A DNA stretch of 64,000 bases from Chitinophaga sp. CF418 (GTDB taxonomy: Bacteria > Bacteroidota > Bacteroidia > Chitinophagales > Chitinophagaceae). The translations under genes were made by a program, and so were the position numbers. The stretch spans positions 216,027 to 280,026 of the forward strand of contig NZ_FRCN01000012.1 of NCBI RefSeq assembly GCF_900142925.1. The letters are read 5' to 3'. The first letter of the stretch is position 1; each line of letters starts with the position of its first letter. Positions 28,466 through 36,625 of the stretch are shown one piece after another. The notes under the pieces were generated by a model. It had not been told where the DNA came from. It worked only from the letters and a program-made list of their open reading frames with translations, and did not search any database.

Positions 28466-28701
28466 TTAAACCCAAAGTCCATTATTCTTTGAGACCGAAA
28501 TGTAGGTATCACCATCGTTGATGATCTGGTGCATTATCTCGGTTTCACTTATCTCGTCGAATTGCAAAACTCCCTTTGCATAAAATTTCAGATTTAATAA
28601 TTCAACCGTACTATCTGTTATCAAAATCGCGTCTCTCATATTTTCGTAATGATTATATTCAAATTTCCATCAACTATTTCAAAATCATCATTAGCTTTCA
28701 T
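28466..28701 (-). pseudogene. Small gene broken by a probable 1-nt frameshift
   Basis: Two overlapping minus-strand frames join naturally. The first starts MKANDDFEIVDGNLNIIITK and stops. The second continues NMRDAILITDSTVELL and ends YISVSKNNGLWV. They meet at a run of four As (28641-28644 on the minus strand); one more A would fuse them into a ~79-residue protein. It may be a disrupted immunity-like or regulatory small protein. A sequencing error or programmed frameshift is also possible. Without the fusion, a 57-residue frame from the ATG at 28637-28639 is the longest part. Confidence 0.5.
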
Positions 28702-28728
28702 ATATCCTACATATTCTTATTACCAGTC

Positions 28729-28836
28729 TCATTTTTTAGGCTGTAAAGATGGCTTCGGCATCGTTGTTAAGCTGGGTTTAATATACTCTAATAAATCATT
28801 AGGACTCTTAAAAATTGGGATCTTGTTAGCCTGCAT
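28729..28836 (-). CDS. Possible 35-residue peptide gene
   Basis: The frame encodes MQANKIPIFKSPNDLLEYIK and a Pro/Lys-rich end. It overlaps the end of the upstream 66-residue frame by 11 nt, consistent with translational coupling, and is followed by the frameshifted small gene. No family is recognised and the length is near the chance limit. Confidence 0.3.
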   Translation of the reverse strand: MQANKIPIFKSPNDLLEYIKPSLTTMPKPSLQPKK

Positions 28837-29026
28837 ATCCCGTTAACACAACTTCTCCCAGGTCCATTCGTACTACATATGTATCTAATAATTCCAAATC
28901 ATAAAAAGGTCCATTTTCCAGCGCTGCGGCCTTGTGAAATAAAAAGAATAGGCAACTCAGGCAAGTAAGATAAATCTTATTATTAAGGATTCTTCTTAGG
29001 AAGCGGATAACCGAAATATTTATCAT
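28826..29026 (-). CDS. Small hydrophobic-N-terminus protein (66 aa), unknown
   Basis: The frame starts MINISVIRFLRRILNN, has a hydrophobic stretch (IYLTCLSCLFFLF) and ends with DLGEVVLTGYAG. It begins 16 nt after the extended end of the upstream lipoprotein frame, suggesting one decaying operon of small genes. It may be a secreted peptide, a membrane protein, or a fragment of a larger gene. No motif assigns a function. Confidence 0.35.
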   Translation of the reverse strand: MINISVIRFLRRILNNKIYLTCLSCLFFLFHKAAALENGPFYDLELLDTYVVRMDLGEVVLTGYAG

Positions 29027-29042
29027 CTTTTATTCTTTCCGT

Positions 29043-29730
29043 TTATTTATTGTCAAATATGAAATCGGTCATCCCCGGATAACTTGCATTAAGCTTTGTT
29101 TTGGCGCTTCCCCGCGGAGTATCTAGGATATAATCAATGACTCCAAACTTCAGGAAGCGACATTGAACTATTACGCGCCAACGAGTCTAACCTTAACAAT
29201 GGTTGACTATTAATGCCATTTCGCGATACTTCATCTAGATTAATCGAATATATAGTATTTGCGTTTACGCTAAGTCGAACTAGATCTATCGTCAATTTGG
29301 GAATACTTGTAACTTCAGGTACGGATAATTCGCTATTGATCGCGTCCATATTATTATAGATTTTAAAGTAATTTTCAACAATTATCTCCCGTTCATTATG
29401 ATTCTTAAGCTCCGTAATCAATTTGTGATTTATTGAATAAAACGCAGCCCGATAATGACTTCTTTTCCTCCATATAACATAGCCAGTTTTCAAATAATAA
29501 TGCTGAGTAAATAAAAACACTTCCCTATTGCCAGGAATTCTCAGCATTTTGAAACCATTCAAAAAGAATTCTTCATTTCTTTTGTAAACGAATGCCAGTC
29601 TAGCTGAATCATTACTTATGACATATGCAGAATCGATTCTTCTCACGGATTGGCTCCGCACCCTAGAACAAGATAGAAAATTTATAAAAAAAACAATTAT
29701 AACAGATCCAAATACACTAATGCGTCTCAT
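29043..29730 (-). pseudogene. Unknown lipoprotein-like gene with a probable C-terminal frameshift
   Basis: The intact frame 29134-29730 encodes 198 residues with a signal-like start and lipobox (MRRISVFGS… FLSCSR). The body is unrecognised, rich in Asn, Ile and Arg. It ends abruptly SLPEVWSH. A different frame over the same bases continues FGVIDYILDTPRGSAKTKL and ends MTDFIFDNK at 29043, in coherent, protein-like style. A single-nucleotide indel near 29145 would join the two. I therefore treat the locus as a frameshifted gene of ~229 residues. If the shift is an assembly error, the longer protein is real. Confidence 0.45.
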
Positions 29731-29911
29731 ATACAGAAGTTTTTACTTTATCGATATCTTCTAGTTTTGATCGTCTTACCCTATTGCCCTTCAGTTGTGG
29801 AGGTGGTGCCGACATCTGCGATCTATTAAGTAGAACACCATTAACACCATGATCAGTACCCTCTCTTGCCACAGTCCCTATCACCCGGATACGGGGCTTG
29901 CTAACCTGCTC
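29717..29911 (-). pseudogene. Start-less open frame, possible toxin-gene remnant
   Basis: An open frame without an upstream start encodes VSKPRIRVIGTVAREGTD and later NRSQMSAPPPQLKGN before stopping just inside the next gene. The Pro-rich APPPQLK piece is reminiscent of linkers in large polymorphic-toxin or DUF4157 proteins. That resemblance is weak. The most likely reading is the 3' remnant of a larger gene lost by deletion. Confidence 0.25.
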
Positions 29912-29923
29912 CTATATCATTAT

Positions 29924-29950
29924 AAGCAGATCCGGCCAGATCTGCTTTTT
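29924..29950 (+). terminator. Terminator-shaped hairpin
   Basis: AAGCAGATC pairs with GATCTGCTT over a 6-nt loop, followed by TTT on the plus strand. No intact plus-strand gene lies directly upstream, so it may be left from a deleted gene. The stretch 29951-30357 to its right is AT-rich, holds no credible gene, and should contain the promoter of the gene at 30358. Confidence 0.6.
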
Positions 29951-30357
29951 ATATTTCATAATATCTCAAAATATCCCAAAAGGGATACAAAACTCGGAGT
30001 TCATTTTTGAAATACAATCTTTAGAAAAACCATTTTGTTCATTTTATCAGCAGAAGTAAGTTGTATCAATACATGTCTCTAATTTTGAAGCCAATATTCC
30101 ATTGCTTTGATTGGGTAATATACAGAATACTATTGTACGCGGAGAATACTTATAAGCGTGAAATATTCTCCAGTGCAGAGGATGCAGTATTAATCTCAGT
30201 AATTAGATGCTCTTTTCATAGGAGCCAATAAAAGTTCTTGCATCGATACATTTCCAACTCAATCAGTGAATATATTCCATTCTGTAACGGAGATTTAAAA
30301 TGCAATGTTAACCCAACAACCAAACTGGTTCTTGCAGTATAATTCTCTAAAGTCGGT

Positions 30358-30870
30358 ATGGGCGTAACTAGAACAGCATATCAATTCACGTCACATTCTT
30401 TTGTTAACCATTTAATCGATCATATGCAATATGATGTTTACAGCGATCTCTATATTAGGGATCGGTATAATGTATTCGAATTTTTTAGTATTGGCAATAG
30501 GGGAACGATCCTTAAAAGGATAATATTTTCTCCGACTGAGTACCCTGATGTTTATAGTCTTTCCTTTGGAGATATAAATATTAATGGGGAAATAGATGAT
30601 TATTCTATTATTAGTAACAATGGGGATAGAAATAAGGTGCTGGCAACCGTAGCCTATGCTATCGACATTTATCTAAATGAATATCCTGACAGGTATATTT
30701 ATTTTACAGGTAGTACTAGGGAAAGAACCAGGCTATATAGAATAGTAATTGGGCTAAATGTGGAGCATCTTTCCACCAAATGGATAATATACTGTCAAAC
30801 TGATGATGGCTTTATTCCATTCAAGAAAAATATATCTACGAACGGGTTTTTAATAAAAAGAAAATTATAA
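30358..30870 (+). CDS. DUF6934-like protein, unknown function
   Basis: The 170-residue product has YNVFEFFSIGNRGTILKRI, then YSLSFGDININGEIDDYS, SNNGDRNKVLATVAYAID and a strong FTGSTRERTRLYRIVIG segment. I recall this layout from the DUF6934 family of Bacteroidota. The conserved SNNGD and GSTxxRTRLY motifs suggest nucleic-acid or nucleotide handling, but no function is known to me. It forms a tight pair with the next 52-residue gene (8 nt), closed by a terminator, so it looks like a stand-alone two-gene module of the toxin-antitoxin type. That reading rests only on architecture. Confidence 0.7.
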   Translation: MGVTRTAYQFTSHSFVNHLIDHMQYDVYSDLYIRDRYNVFEFFSIGNRGTILKRIIFSPTEYPDVYSLSFGDININGEIDDYSIISNNGDRNKVLATVAYAIDIYLNEYPDRYIYFTGSTRERTRLYRIVIGLNVEHLSTKWIIYCQTDDGFIPFKKNISTNGFLIKRKL

Positions 30871-30878
30871 ATTGCATT

Positions 30879-31037
30879 ATGAGTAAGAAAATCGTAAAAT
30901 ATAAAAGCAGTCTTTTTAACCAGGAGGTTAGACTCATTCTCAATGAGAAAAGCTCAGGAATCGACCTCAAAAAGGTCGCTCCTGAAAAATTAGCAAGAGC
31001 TAATGAAGCTTTAAAAGGCGCAAAACTGCCACGATAA
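30879..31037 (+). CDS. Small Lys-rich protein (52 aa), partner of the DUF6934-like gene
   Basis: The frame begins MSKKIVKYKSSLFNQEVRL and ends ANEALKGAKLPR. It starts 8 nt after the upstream gene and ends 23 nt before a strong terminator. It is basic and probably helical. No family is recognised. The consistent spacing makes it a real gene. Confidence 0.65.
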   Translation: MSKKIVKYKSSLFNQEVRLILNEKSSGIDLKKVAPEKLARANEALKGAKLPR

Positions 31038-31060
31038 AATTTTCGTACTAAAAATTATTT

Positions 31061-31089
31061 AGCCATCTGGTTCACTTCAGATGGCTTTT
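31061..31089 (+). terminator. Rho-independent terminator of the DUF6934 module
   Basis: Perfect 9-bp stem AGCCATCTG/CAGATGGCT with an 8-nt loop followed by TTTTC. Confidence 0.9.
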
Positions 31090-31221
31090 CTATTTCAATA
31101 TCGCTACAAACCCATCCTCCCATCCCATATATATATTTCTCTCCTAATCCCTCTTTATTGTACATATGACAAATATCCCAGCTTTTTGTATATTTATACC
31201 CACTACGTATCTTAGATTGTC

Positions 31222-31785
31222 ATGCGTAAGAATTCCCACAATGATGAAGAACTACTGGAACAGATCCAACTACACAGGGATGCTGCCGCTTTTACGACGC
31301 TATATGAGCGCTACTGGGAAAAGCTGCTTACAATTGCCTATCTCCGCCTTCAATCATCTGCAGATGCCCAGGAAGTAGTACAGGAAGTTTTCCTCGACAT
31401 CTGGAAAAGAGCCGGTAATATCTCCCTGGAACATTCTTTTCATACATATATATCCGCCGCACTCAAATATAAAATACTGACGCTCTTAGCCAAACGTAAA
31501 ACGGAACAGGCCAGAAGCACCCTCCTTGTCCGGGATGAAGCCGATGCCAGCACAGAACAATGGCTTAGCTACCAGCAGTTACGCCATGAATTGGAACAAA
31601 CCGTACAGGCTCTTCCTGAAAAATGCCGCCTGGTATTCCGCCTGAGCCGGGAAAAAGGCATGAGTGAAAAACAGATAGCCAAGACCCTCAATATCTCTAT
31701 TAAAACCGTGGAAGCTCATATCTCCAAGGCATTGAAAACGCTACGTACCTCCCTCCAGCATCTTCACACCTTTTTCCTCTGGTAA
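31222..31785 (+). CDS. ECF sigma-70 factor of locus 3
   Basis: The 187-residue protein has region 2 (AAFTTLYERYWEKLL, SADAQEVVQEVFLDIWKR) and region 4 (LPEKCRLVFRLSREKGMSEK, then IAKTLNISIKTVEAHISKAL). It is the standard FecI-like sigma that transcribes the nearby STN-type susC operon when released from its FecR partner. The ATG at 31222 directly precedes the charged N-terminus. Downstream is the FecR gene after 68 bp. Confidence 0.95.
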   Translation: MRKNSHNDEELLEQIQLHRDAAAFTTLYERYWEKLLTIAYLRLQSSADAQEVVQEVFLDIWKRAGNISLEHSFHTYISAALKYKILTLLAKRKTEQARSTLLVRDEADASTEQWLSYQQLRHELEQTVQALPEKCRLVFRLSREKGMSEKQIAKTLNISIKTVEAHISKALKTLRTSLQHLHTFFLW

Positions 31786-31853
31786 AATATTTTTTTTAAG
31801 GCACTAAGGGAAACCGCTTTTATCCCAAGACTATATATAAAAGAGGCCCTACA

Positions 31854-33020
31854 ATGAGTGATCTGACATCAGAACAGATATCCCGGCTTGCCGATAAATG
31901 GCTGAAAGGAACTATCAGCCAGGAAGAAAAGGCTTTGTTTGAAGCATGGTATAATAATGTACCTGAAAATGCTGTTGAATGGGATGATGAAACGGCGCAT
32001 TCCACGCTGGAGCTCCGTGACCATCTGCTACAACAGATCAGGGACCGCATGGAAGAGAAAAGGCCTCTTTCTTTATACCGCCGGGTGCCTGCCAGGTATT
32101 TGCGGGCAGCAGCAGCGGTGGCCCTCCTGCTTATGGCGGCGGGCATTTACCGGTATACCGTCAAAAAGCAGGAACCAACACAACTTGCTGTCGGCAATAA
32201 TATAGGCACCAATCAGCTGAAGCCGGGTGGCAATAAAGCCACCCTCACACTGGCCAATGGCGACGTCATAGCGCTTGAAGATGAACAGAACGGCAAGCTC
32301 GGACAACAAAACAATACCAAAATCATTAAGCTCAGTAACGGTCAACTCGTCTATAACAGCGAACAGGGAAAAGCAGGCAATGCTCCTGCCATCCTCAATA
32401 CCCTTTCCGTGCCCCGTGGCGGCAAATACAATATTACACTTGCCGATGGTACGGTGGTATGGTTAAATGCAGCCAGCAGCATCACTTTCCCTGCTGCCTT
32501 TACAGGCAAAGAACGCCAGGTCACTTTAAATGGTGAAGCATATTTCGAAGTAGCCACTGATGCCGCACGTCCATTTACTGTAAAAGTGGGCGACATGCAG
32601 GTAAGGGTATTGGGGACGCATTTTAATATCATGGCCTACAATGATGAACAGTCTGTCAACACCACACTATTACAGGGAGCAGTGAAAGTACAGGGTGCTG
32701 CAGGTGAAGCGCTGCTGAAACCAGGACAACAGGCTAAAATGGACCACACAGGCAGCGTAAAGGTCGTACATGCTGACATCGACGCTGTCATTGCCTGGAA
32801 GAACGGCCTGTTCAGCTTCAACAATGCATCTATAGAAGAAGTGATGCGACAGGTAGCACGCTGGTTCGACGCAGAAATAGTATACCCGGATGGCATCCCA
32901 CAGGATCGCTTCCAGGGAGAAATAGACAGAAACTCAGATATAACGGCCGTACTGAAAATATTGGAAGCTAGCGGGGTAAAATTCACCGTACAGGGACATA
33001 AAATACTGGTAAGATCCTGA
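31854..33020 (+). CDS. FecR-family anti-sigma factor
   Basis: The 388-residue protein has a cytoplasmic helical N-terminus (SEQISRLADKWLKGTISQEE), a single transmembrane helix near residues 80-100 and a periplasmic FecR domain (VPRGGKYNITLADGTVVWLN, GEAYFEVATDAARPF, VLGTHFNIMAY). The C-terminus resembles the STN-interaction domain DUF4974 (FNNASIEEVMRQVARWFDAE). It should hold the sigma factor of 31222 at the membrane and release it when the STN domain of the downstream SusC signals that ligand is bound. Confidence 0.97.
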   Translation: MSDLTSEQISRLADKWLKGTISQEEKALFEAWYNNVPENAVEWDDETAHSTLELRDHLLQQIRDRMEEKRPLSLYRRVPARYLRAAAAVALLLMAAGIYRYTVKKQEPTQLAVGNNIGTNQLKPGGNKATLTLANGDVIALEDEQNGKLGQQNNTKIIKLSNGQLVYNSEQGKAGNAPAILNTLSVPRGGKYNITLADGTVVWLNAASSITFPAAFTGKERQVTLNGEAYFEVATDAARPFTVKVGDMQVRVLGTHFNIMAYNDEQSVNTTLLQGAVKVQGAAGEALLKPGQQAKMDHTGSVKVVHADIDAVIAWKNGLFSFNNASIEEVMRQVARWFDAEIVYPDGIPQDRFQGEIDRNSDITAVLKILEASGVKFTVQGHKILVRS

Positions 33021-33112
33021 CACCGTAAAGACAACGTTTTTATCAACCAAAATTGAATTGCAGGTATGGATAATGCACCATGAATCCGCCTGCCTGTATA
33101 CCTGTAATAAAA

Positions 33113-33136
33113 CAGGGGCGATTGAGCCCGCCCCTG
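33113..33136 (+). repeat. Hairpin in the FecR-susC intergenic region
   Basis: CAGGGGCG pairs with CGCCCCTG across 8 nt. It lies 77 nt upstream of the susC start. It may be part of the leader or a terminator of the sigma/FecR mRNA; no T-run follows. Confidence 0.5.
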
Positions 33137-33212
33137 CAACGTTTGAGCTATGCAGGCAATAAAATAATCCGCTGAAGATCAATTATCACTCACACCCAAA
33201 CACTGCAAATCT

Positions 33213-36200
33213 ATGCAATTGTATGATTATGTGAAAGCCATAGGTATGTCCCGGCTTTCACCAACCAAAATTGAACATCGCAGCATAGCAGAAAAACTGA
33301 GGCTATTCCCTATGCGCAAAATGCTCCTTGTTATGAAGATGCTCATCGTTTTAATGACAATCGCCTGTTTGCAGGTAAGCGCCGCCGGCTATGCACAAAA
33401 GCTGAGCTTATCCGCAAAAGATCGTCCGCTGGAGGAAGTGTTCCGGGAAATTAAAGAGAAAACCGGCTACCTGTTCTTTTACAAAATAGGTATGCTGAAA
33501 GATGCCCAAAAGGTCAATATACAGGTAGAAAACAGTGACCTGAAGTATGTGCTTGATCTGATCTTCAAAAAACAGCCCTTCACCTACGAGATCGTGAATA
33601 AAACAGTGGTGGTAAAACCACGGCAGATAGACCTTCTGATGGTAGTGCCCGAAGAAGCGCCCGCCGGTAACATTTCCGGCCGGGTGACAGACGAAAAGGG
33701 GAATCCTCTGCCCGGCGTGTCTGTACAGGTAAAAGGTACCTCCAAAGGCACGCAGACCAATGCTAATGGGGAATACCAGTTATCAGGACTGGCGGACAAT
33801 GCCGTGCTGGTATTCCGTTATATCGGCTTCCAGCCTCAGGAAATACCCGTAAACGGACGTAACAGCATTGCCGTAACCCTCTCCTCAGGCGCGCTTGGCC
33901 TGGGAGATGTGGTGGTAGTGGGTTACGGTAAACAATCCCGCAAAAATCTGATCAGCGCTGTCAATACCGTGAAAGCCGACGATTTGAACAAAGGCGCCAT
34001 TACAGATGTGGGACAACTGTTGCAGGGTAAAGTACCAGGATTGAACGTTTCCGCCAGCGGCGACCCGAATGCTGTTGCAGCCGTGGTATTGCGTGGTGCT
34101 TCTACATTGAACGCTTCCCAGGGGCCATTCTATGTTATTGATGGTATTCCGGGTGCTGATATCTCCGTTATTGCGCCCGATGATATTGCCTCTATAGACG
34201 TACTGAAAGATGCTGCCGCTACTGCTATCTATGGCAACCGTGCTGCCAACGGGGTGATCATGGTGACCACCAAAAGAGGTAAAAAAGGACAATTACAGGT
34301 GTCCTACAGCGGATACGCAGGTATGGAAAAAGTATCCAACAACCTGAAGATGATGAATGCGGAAGAATTACGCAGTTTCCTTGCGAAGAACGGCCAGTCC
34401 TTCGCCCCTGCAGATGATAAAAGCGCCAACACCGACTGGCAGGACGCTATACAGAGAAGCACCGCTGTATCGCACAACCACAACCTCTCCCTGAGCGGTG
34501 GCACCGACCATAGCTCCTATGCTGCAAGTCTGAACTATACCAAGAAAGAAGGTATCCTGCTGAATAGCGATCTGGAACGTGTCATTGCCCGCCTGCAACT
34601 GGAACAGTATGCGCTGAATGACAGGGTCAAATTCGGTGTGAACGTGATGAACTCCAACAGTAGTGCCGATGATATCCCTTACCGCAACGTAGTGCTGCTG
34701 CAATCTGCCTTGCACCTGCCTGTTTCACCCATTAAAAATGCAGACGGTTCCTGGTTTGAGAACTTCGCTACACAGGGCTATTATAATCCTGTTGCCATGA
34801 TGAATAATAGCCAGATGAACACCAAATACAACAATCTGGTAGGAAGCTTTACCACACAGGTGAAACTGCCATTCGGACTTACGTACGATCTCAATCTTTC
34901 CTATATCGGCTTCACTTCTTCACACGGTGAATACTATAACAAATATTTCACGTCCAATTATAACAGCATGTATGACAACCCCAATCCCGGATTGGGCTAT
35001 CATACACCGCAGACCTTCGGCCAGAACGGACAGGCTACCAGGAACTCTTACCAGAACACCACAAAGGTGCTGGAAACCTTCCTGACATGGGATAAAACCT
35101 TCGGACGCCATATCATCAACATGGTACTGGGATATTCCTGGCAGAACAATAAAATAGGAGACGGCTTCCAGGTCACCACCAGCAATTTCCCGGTAGATAA
35201 TATCGGTTATAATAACCTGGCCCTGAGTAATCCGTATTCCGTATCCGGCTTCCAGGTAGGATTTGGCCCTGATGGCGTATACCAGGAGAACAGGCTGATC
35301 TCCAATTTTGCCCGTTTGAACTATAACTACGGCGACAAATACCTCCTGCAGGGATCTGTAAGAAGAGATGGCAGCTCCGTGTTCGGCGCCAACAATCAAT
35401 GGGGTTATTTCCCATCTGTAGGTCTTGCCTGGCGCATGAGCGAAGAAAACTTCATGAAGGGTATCACCGCCCTCAGCGATGTAAAACTGAGAGCCAGCTA
35501 TGGTGTAACGGGTAATGCTTCCGGTTTTAACGCTTATACTTCCCGCTTCATCTCCGGCAACCTGGGTATGTATTACTATAACGGAATGGCCATAGCTGCC
35601 AGTGGTCCCGTACAGGCAGCCAATCCGGACCTGAAATGGGAAAAGACCGCTACTACCAATGTCGGAGTAGACTTTGCCATACTGAAGAATAAGCTTAATG
35701 TTTCAGTAGATGTTTATGACAAGAAGACAACCGGTATGATCTATTCCTACAGGGTAGACCCCATACTTGTTCCTACAGGCACTATCGTTGCCAATGGCGG
35801 TAGTATGCGCAACAAAGGGATCGAAGTAAGCTTCAACGCCACACCGGTACGGAACAAAAACTTCAGCTGGACCAGCAGCCTGAATCTTGCACATAACCAG
35901 AACAGGATCACCAGTCTGACTAATCCGCTTTTTGCAGGTGGCGACTCCGTACTGCTGGCATTCCCTGAAGGCGCCGGCCAGTCCAGTCACTCGCTGCAGA
36001 TACTGAAAGAAGGTAAACCGCTGGGACAATTCTTTTCTCTGGTCTATGCGGGCAAAGACGCTAATGGCGTTTCCCAGTTCGTAGGTGGCGATGGTAAACT
36101 GACTACCACACCTGTGATCGGAACAGACTATCACTACATCGGCAATGCACAACCTAAATTACTGATGGGATGGGCCAACAATTTCCATTACCGTCAATGG

Positions 36201-36602
36201 GACCTGAGCATCTTCTTAAGAGGGGTATTCGGCAACAAAATATTCAATGCGACCAGAGCTGATCTGTTCAGACCTGCTACCGCTCAATATACCAATATCC
36301 TGAAAGATGCCGCCAATGAAAGCGCGGCAGACTTCAACGCGTATCTCTATTCTGACCGTTTTGTGGAAAGCGGCAGCTACCTGAGATTTGACAATGCCAG
36401 TCTTGCTTACAATTTCAAAAACCTGGGGCCATACATCAAAGGGCTCAGATTATATGTAACTGCTAATAATCTTTTTATCATTACAGGATTTAAAGGCGTA
36501 GACCCTGAAGTGAACCAGGGTGGTATAGCACCGGGAGTAGATTACAATAACTTCTACCCCAAGACACGCACCTTCTTATTTGGTGCAAACATATCCCTGT
36601 AA
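33213..36602 (+). CDS. STN-type SusC TonB-linked transporter of locus 3
   Basis: The 1129-residue protein has an N-terminal signal region (cleavage likely near SAAGYAQ), an STN domain (KLSLSAKDRPLEEVFREI to TVVVKPRQ, ~63-138) that contacts the FecR protein, a carboxypeptidase-regulatory-like domain (~152-235), DVVVVGYGKQSRKNL, a plug with SIDVLKDAAATAIYGNRAANG and a barrel ending NISL. The STN domain links it mechanistically to the sigma/FecR pair upstream. An internal start closer to the signal peptide (MRKMLLVMKM) is possible, but this long cytoplasm-like lead is common in Chitinophaga-type STN transporters. Confidence 0.97.
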   Translation: MQLYDYVKAIGMSRLSPTKIEHRSIAEKLRLFPMRKMLLVMKMLIVLMTIACLQVSAAGYAQKLSLSAKDRPLEEVFREIKEKTGYLFFYKIGMLKDAQKVNIQVENSDLKYVLDLIFKKQPFTYEIVNKTVVVKPRQIDLLMVVPEEAPAGNISGRVTDEKGNPLPGVSVQVKGTSKGTQTNANGEYQLSGLADNAVLVFRYIGFQPQEIPVNGRNSIAVTLSSGALGLGDVVVVGYGKQSRKNLISAVNTVKADDLNKGAITDVGQLLQGKVPGLNVSASGDPNAVAAVVLRGASTLNASQGPFYVIDGIPGADISVIAPDDIASIDVLKDAAATAIYGNRAANGVIMVTTKRGKKGQLQVSYSGYAGMEKVSNNLKMMNAEELRSFLAKNGQSFAPADDKSANTDWQDAIQRSTAVSHNHNLSLSGGTDHSSYAASLNYTKKEGILLNSDLERVIARLQLEQYALNDRVKFGVNVMNSNSSADDIPYRNVVLLQSALHLPVSPIKNADGSWFENFATQGYYNPVAMMNNSQMNTKYNNLVGSFTTQVKLPFGLTYDLNLSYIGFTSSHGEYYNKYFTSNYNSMYDNPNPGLGYHTPQTFGQNGQATRNSYQNTTKVLETFLTWDKTFGRHIINMVLGYSWQNNKIGDGFQVTTSNFPVDNIGYNNLALSNPYSVSGFQVGFGPDGVYQENRLISNFARLNYNYGDKYLLQGSVRRDGSSVFGANNQWGYFPSVGLAWRMSEENFMKGITALSDVKLRASYGVTGNASGFNAYTSRFISGNLGMYYYNGMAIAASGPVQAANPDLKWEKTATTNVGVDFAILKNKLNVSVDVYDKKTTGMIYSYRVDPILVPTGTIVANGGSMRNKGIEVSFNATPVRNKNFSWTSSLNLAHNQNRITSLTNPLFAGGDSVLLAFPEGAGQSSHSLQILKEGKPLGQFFSLVYAGKDANGVSQFVGGDGKLTTTPVIGTDYHYIGNAQPKLLMGWANNFHYRQWDLSIFLRGVFGNKIFNATRADLFRPATAQYTNILKDAANESAADFNAYLYSDRFVESGSYLRFDNASLAYNFKNLGPYIKGLRLYVTANNLFIITGFKGVDPEVNQGGIAPGVDYNNFYPKTRTFLFGANISL

Positions 36603-36625
36603 GTGAACAAGTTAAAATCTTCATT

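Noticed and set aside
28466..31037. Whole patch called as a prophage
   Set aside because: No integrase, capsid, portal or tail gene visible; only the tRNA half, AT bias and small-gene pattern hint at transfer.
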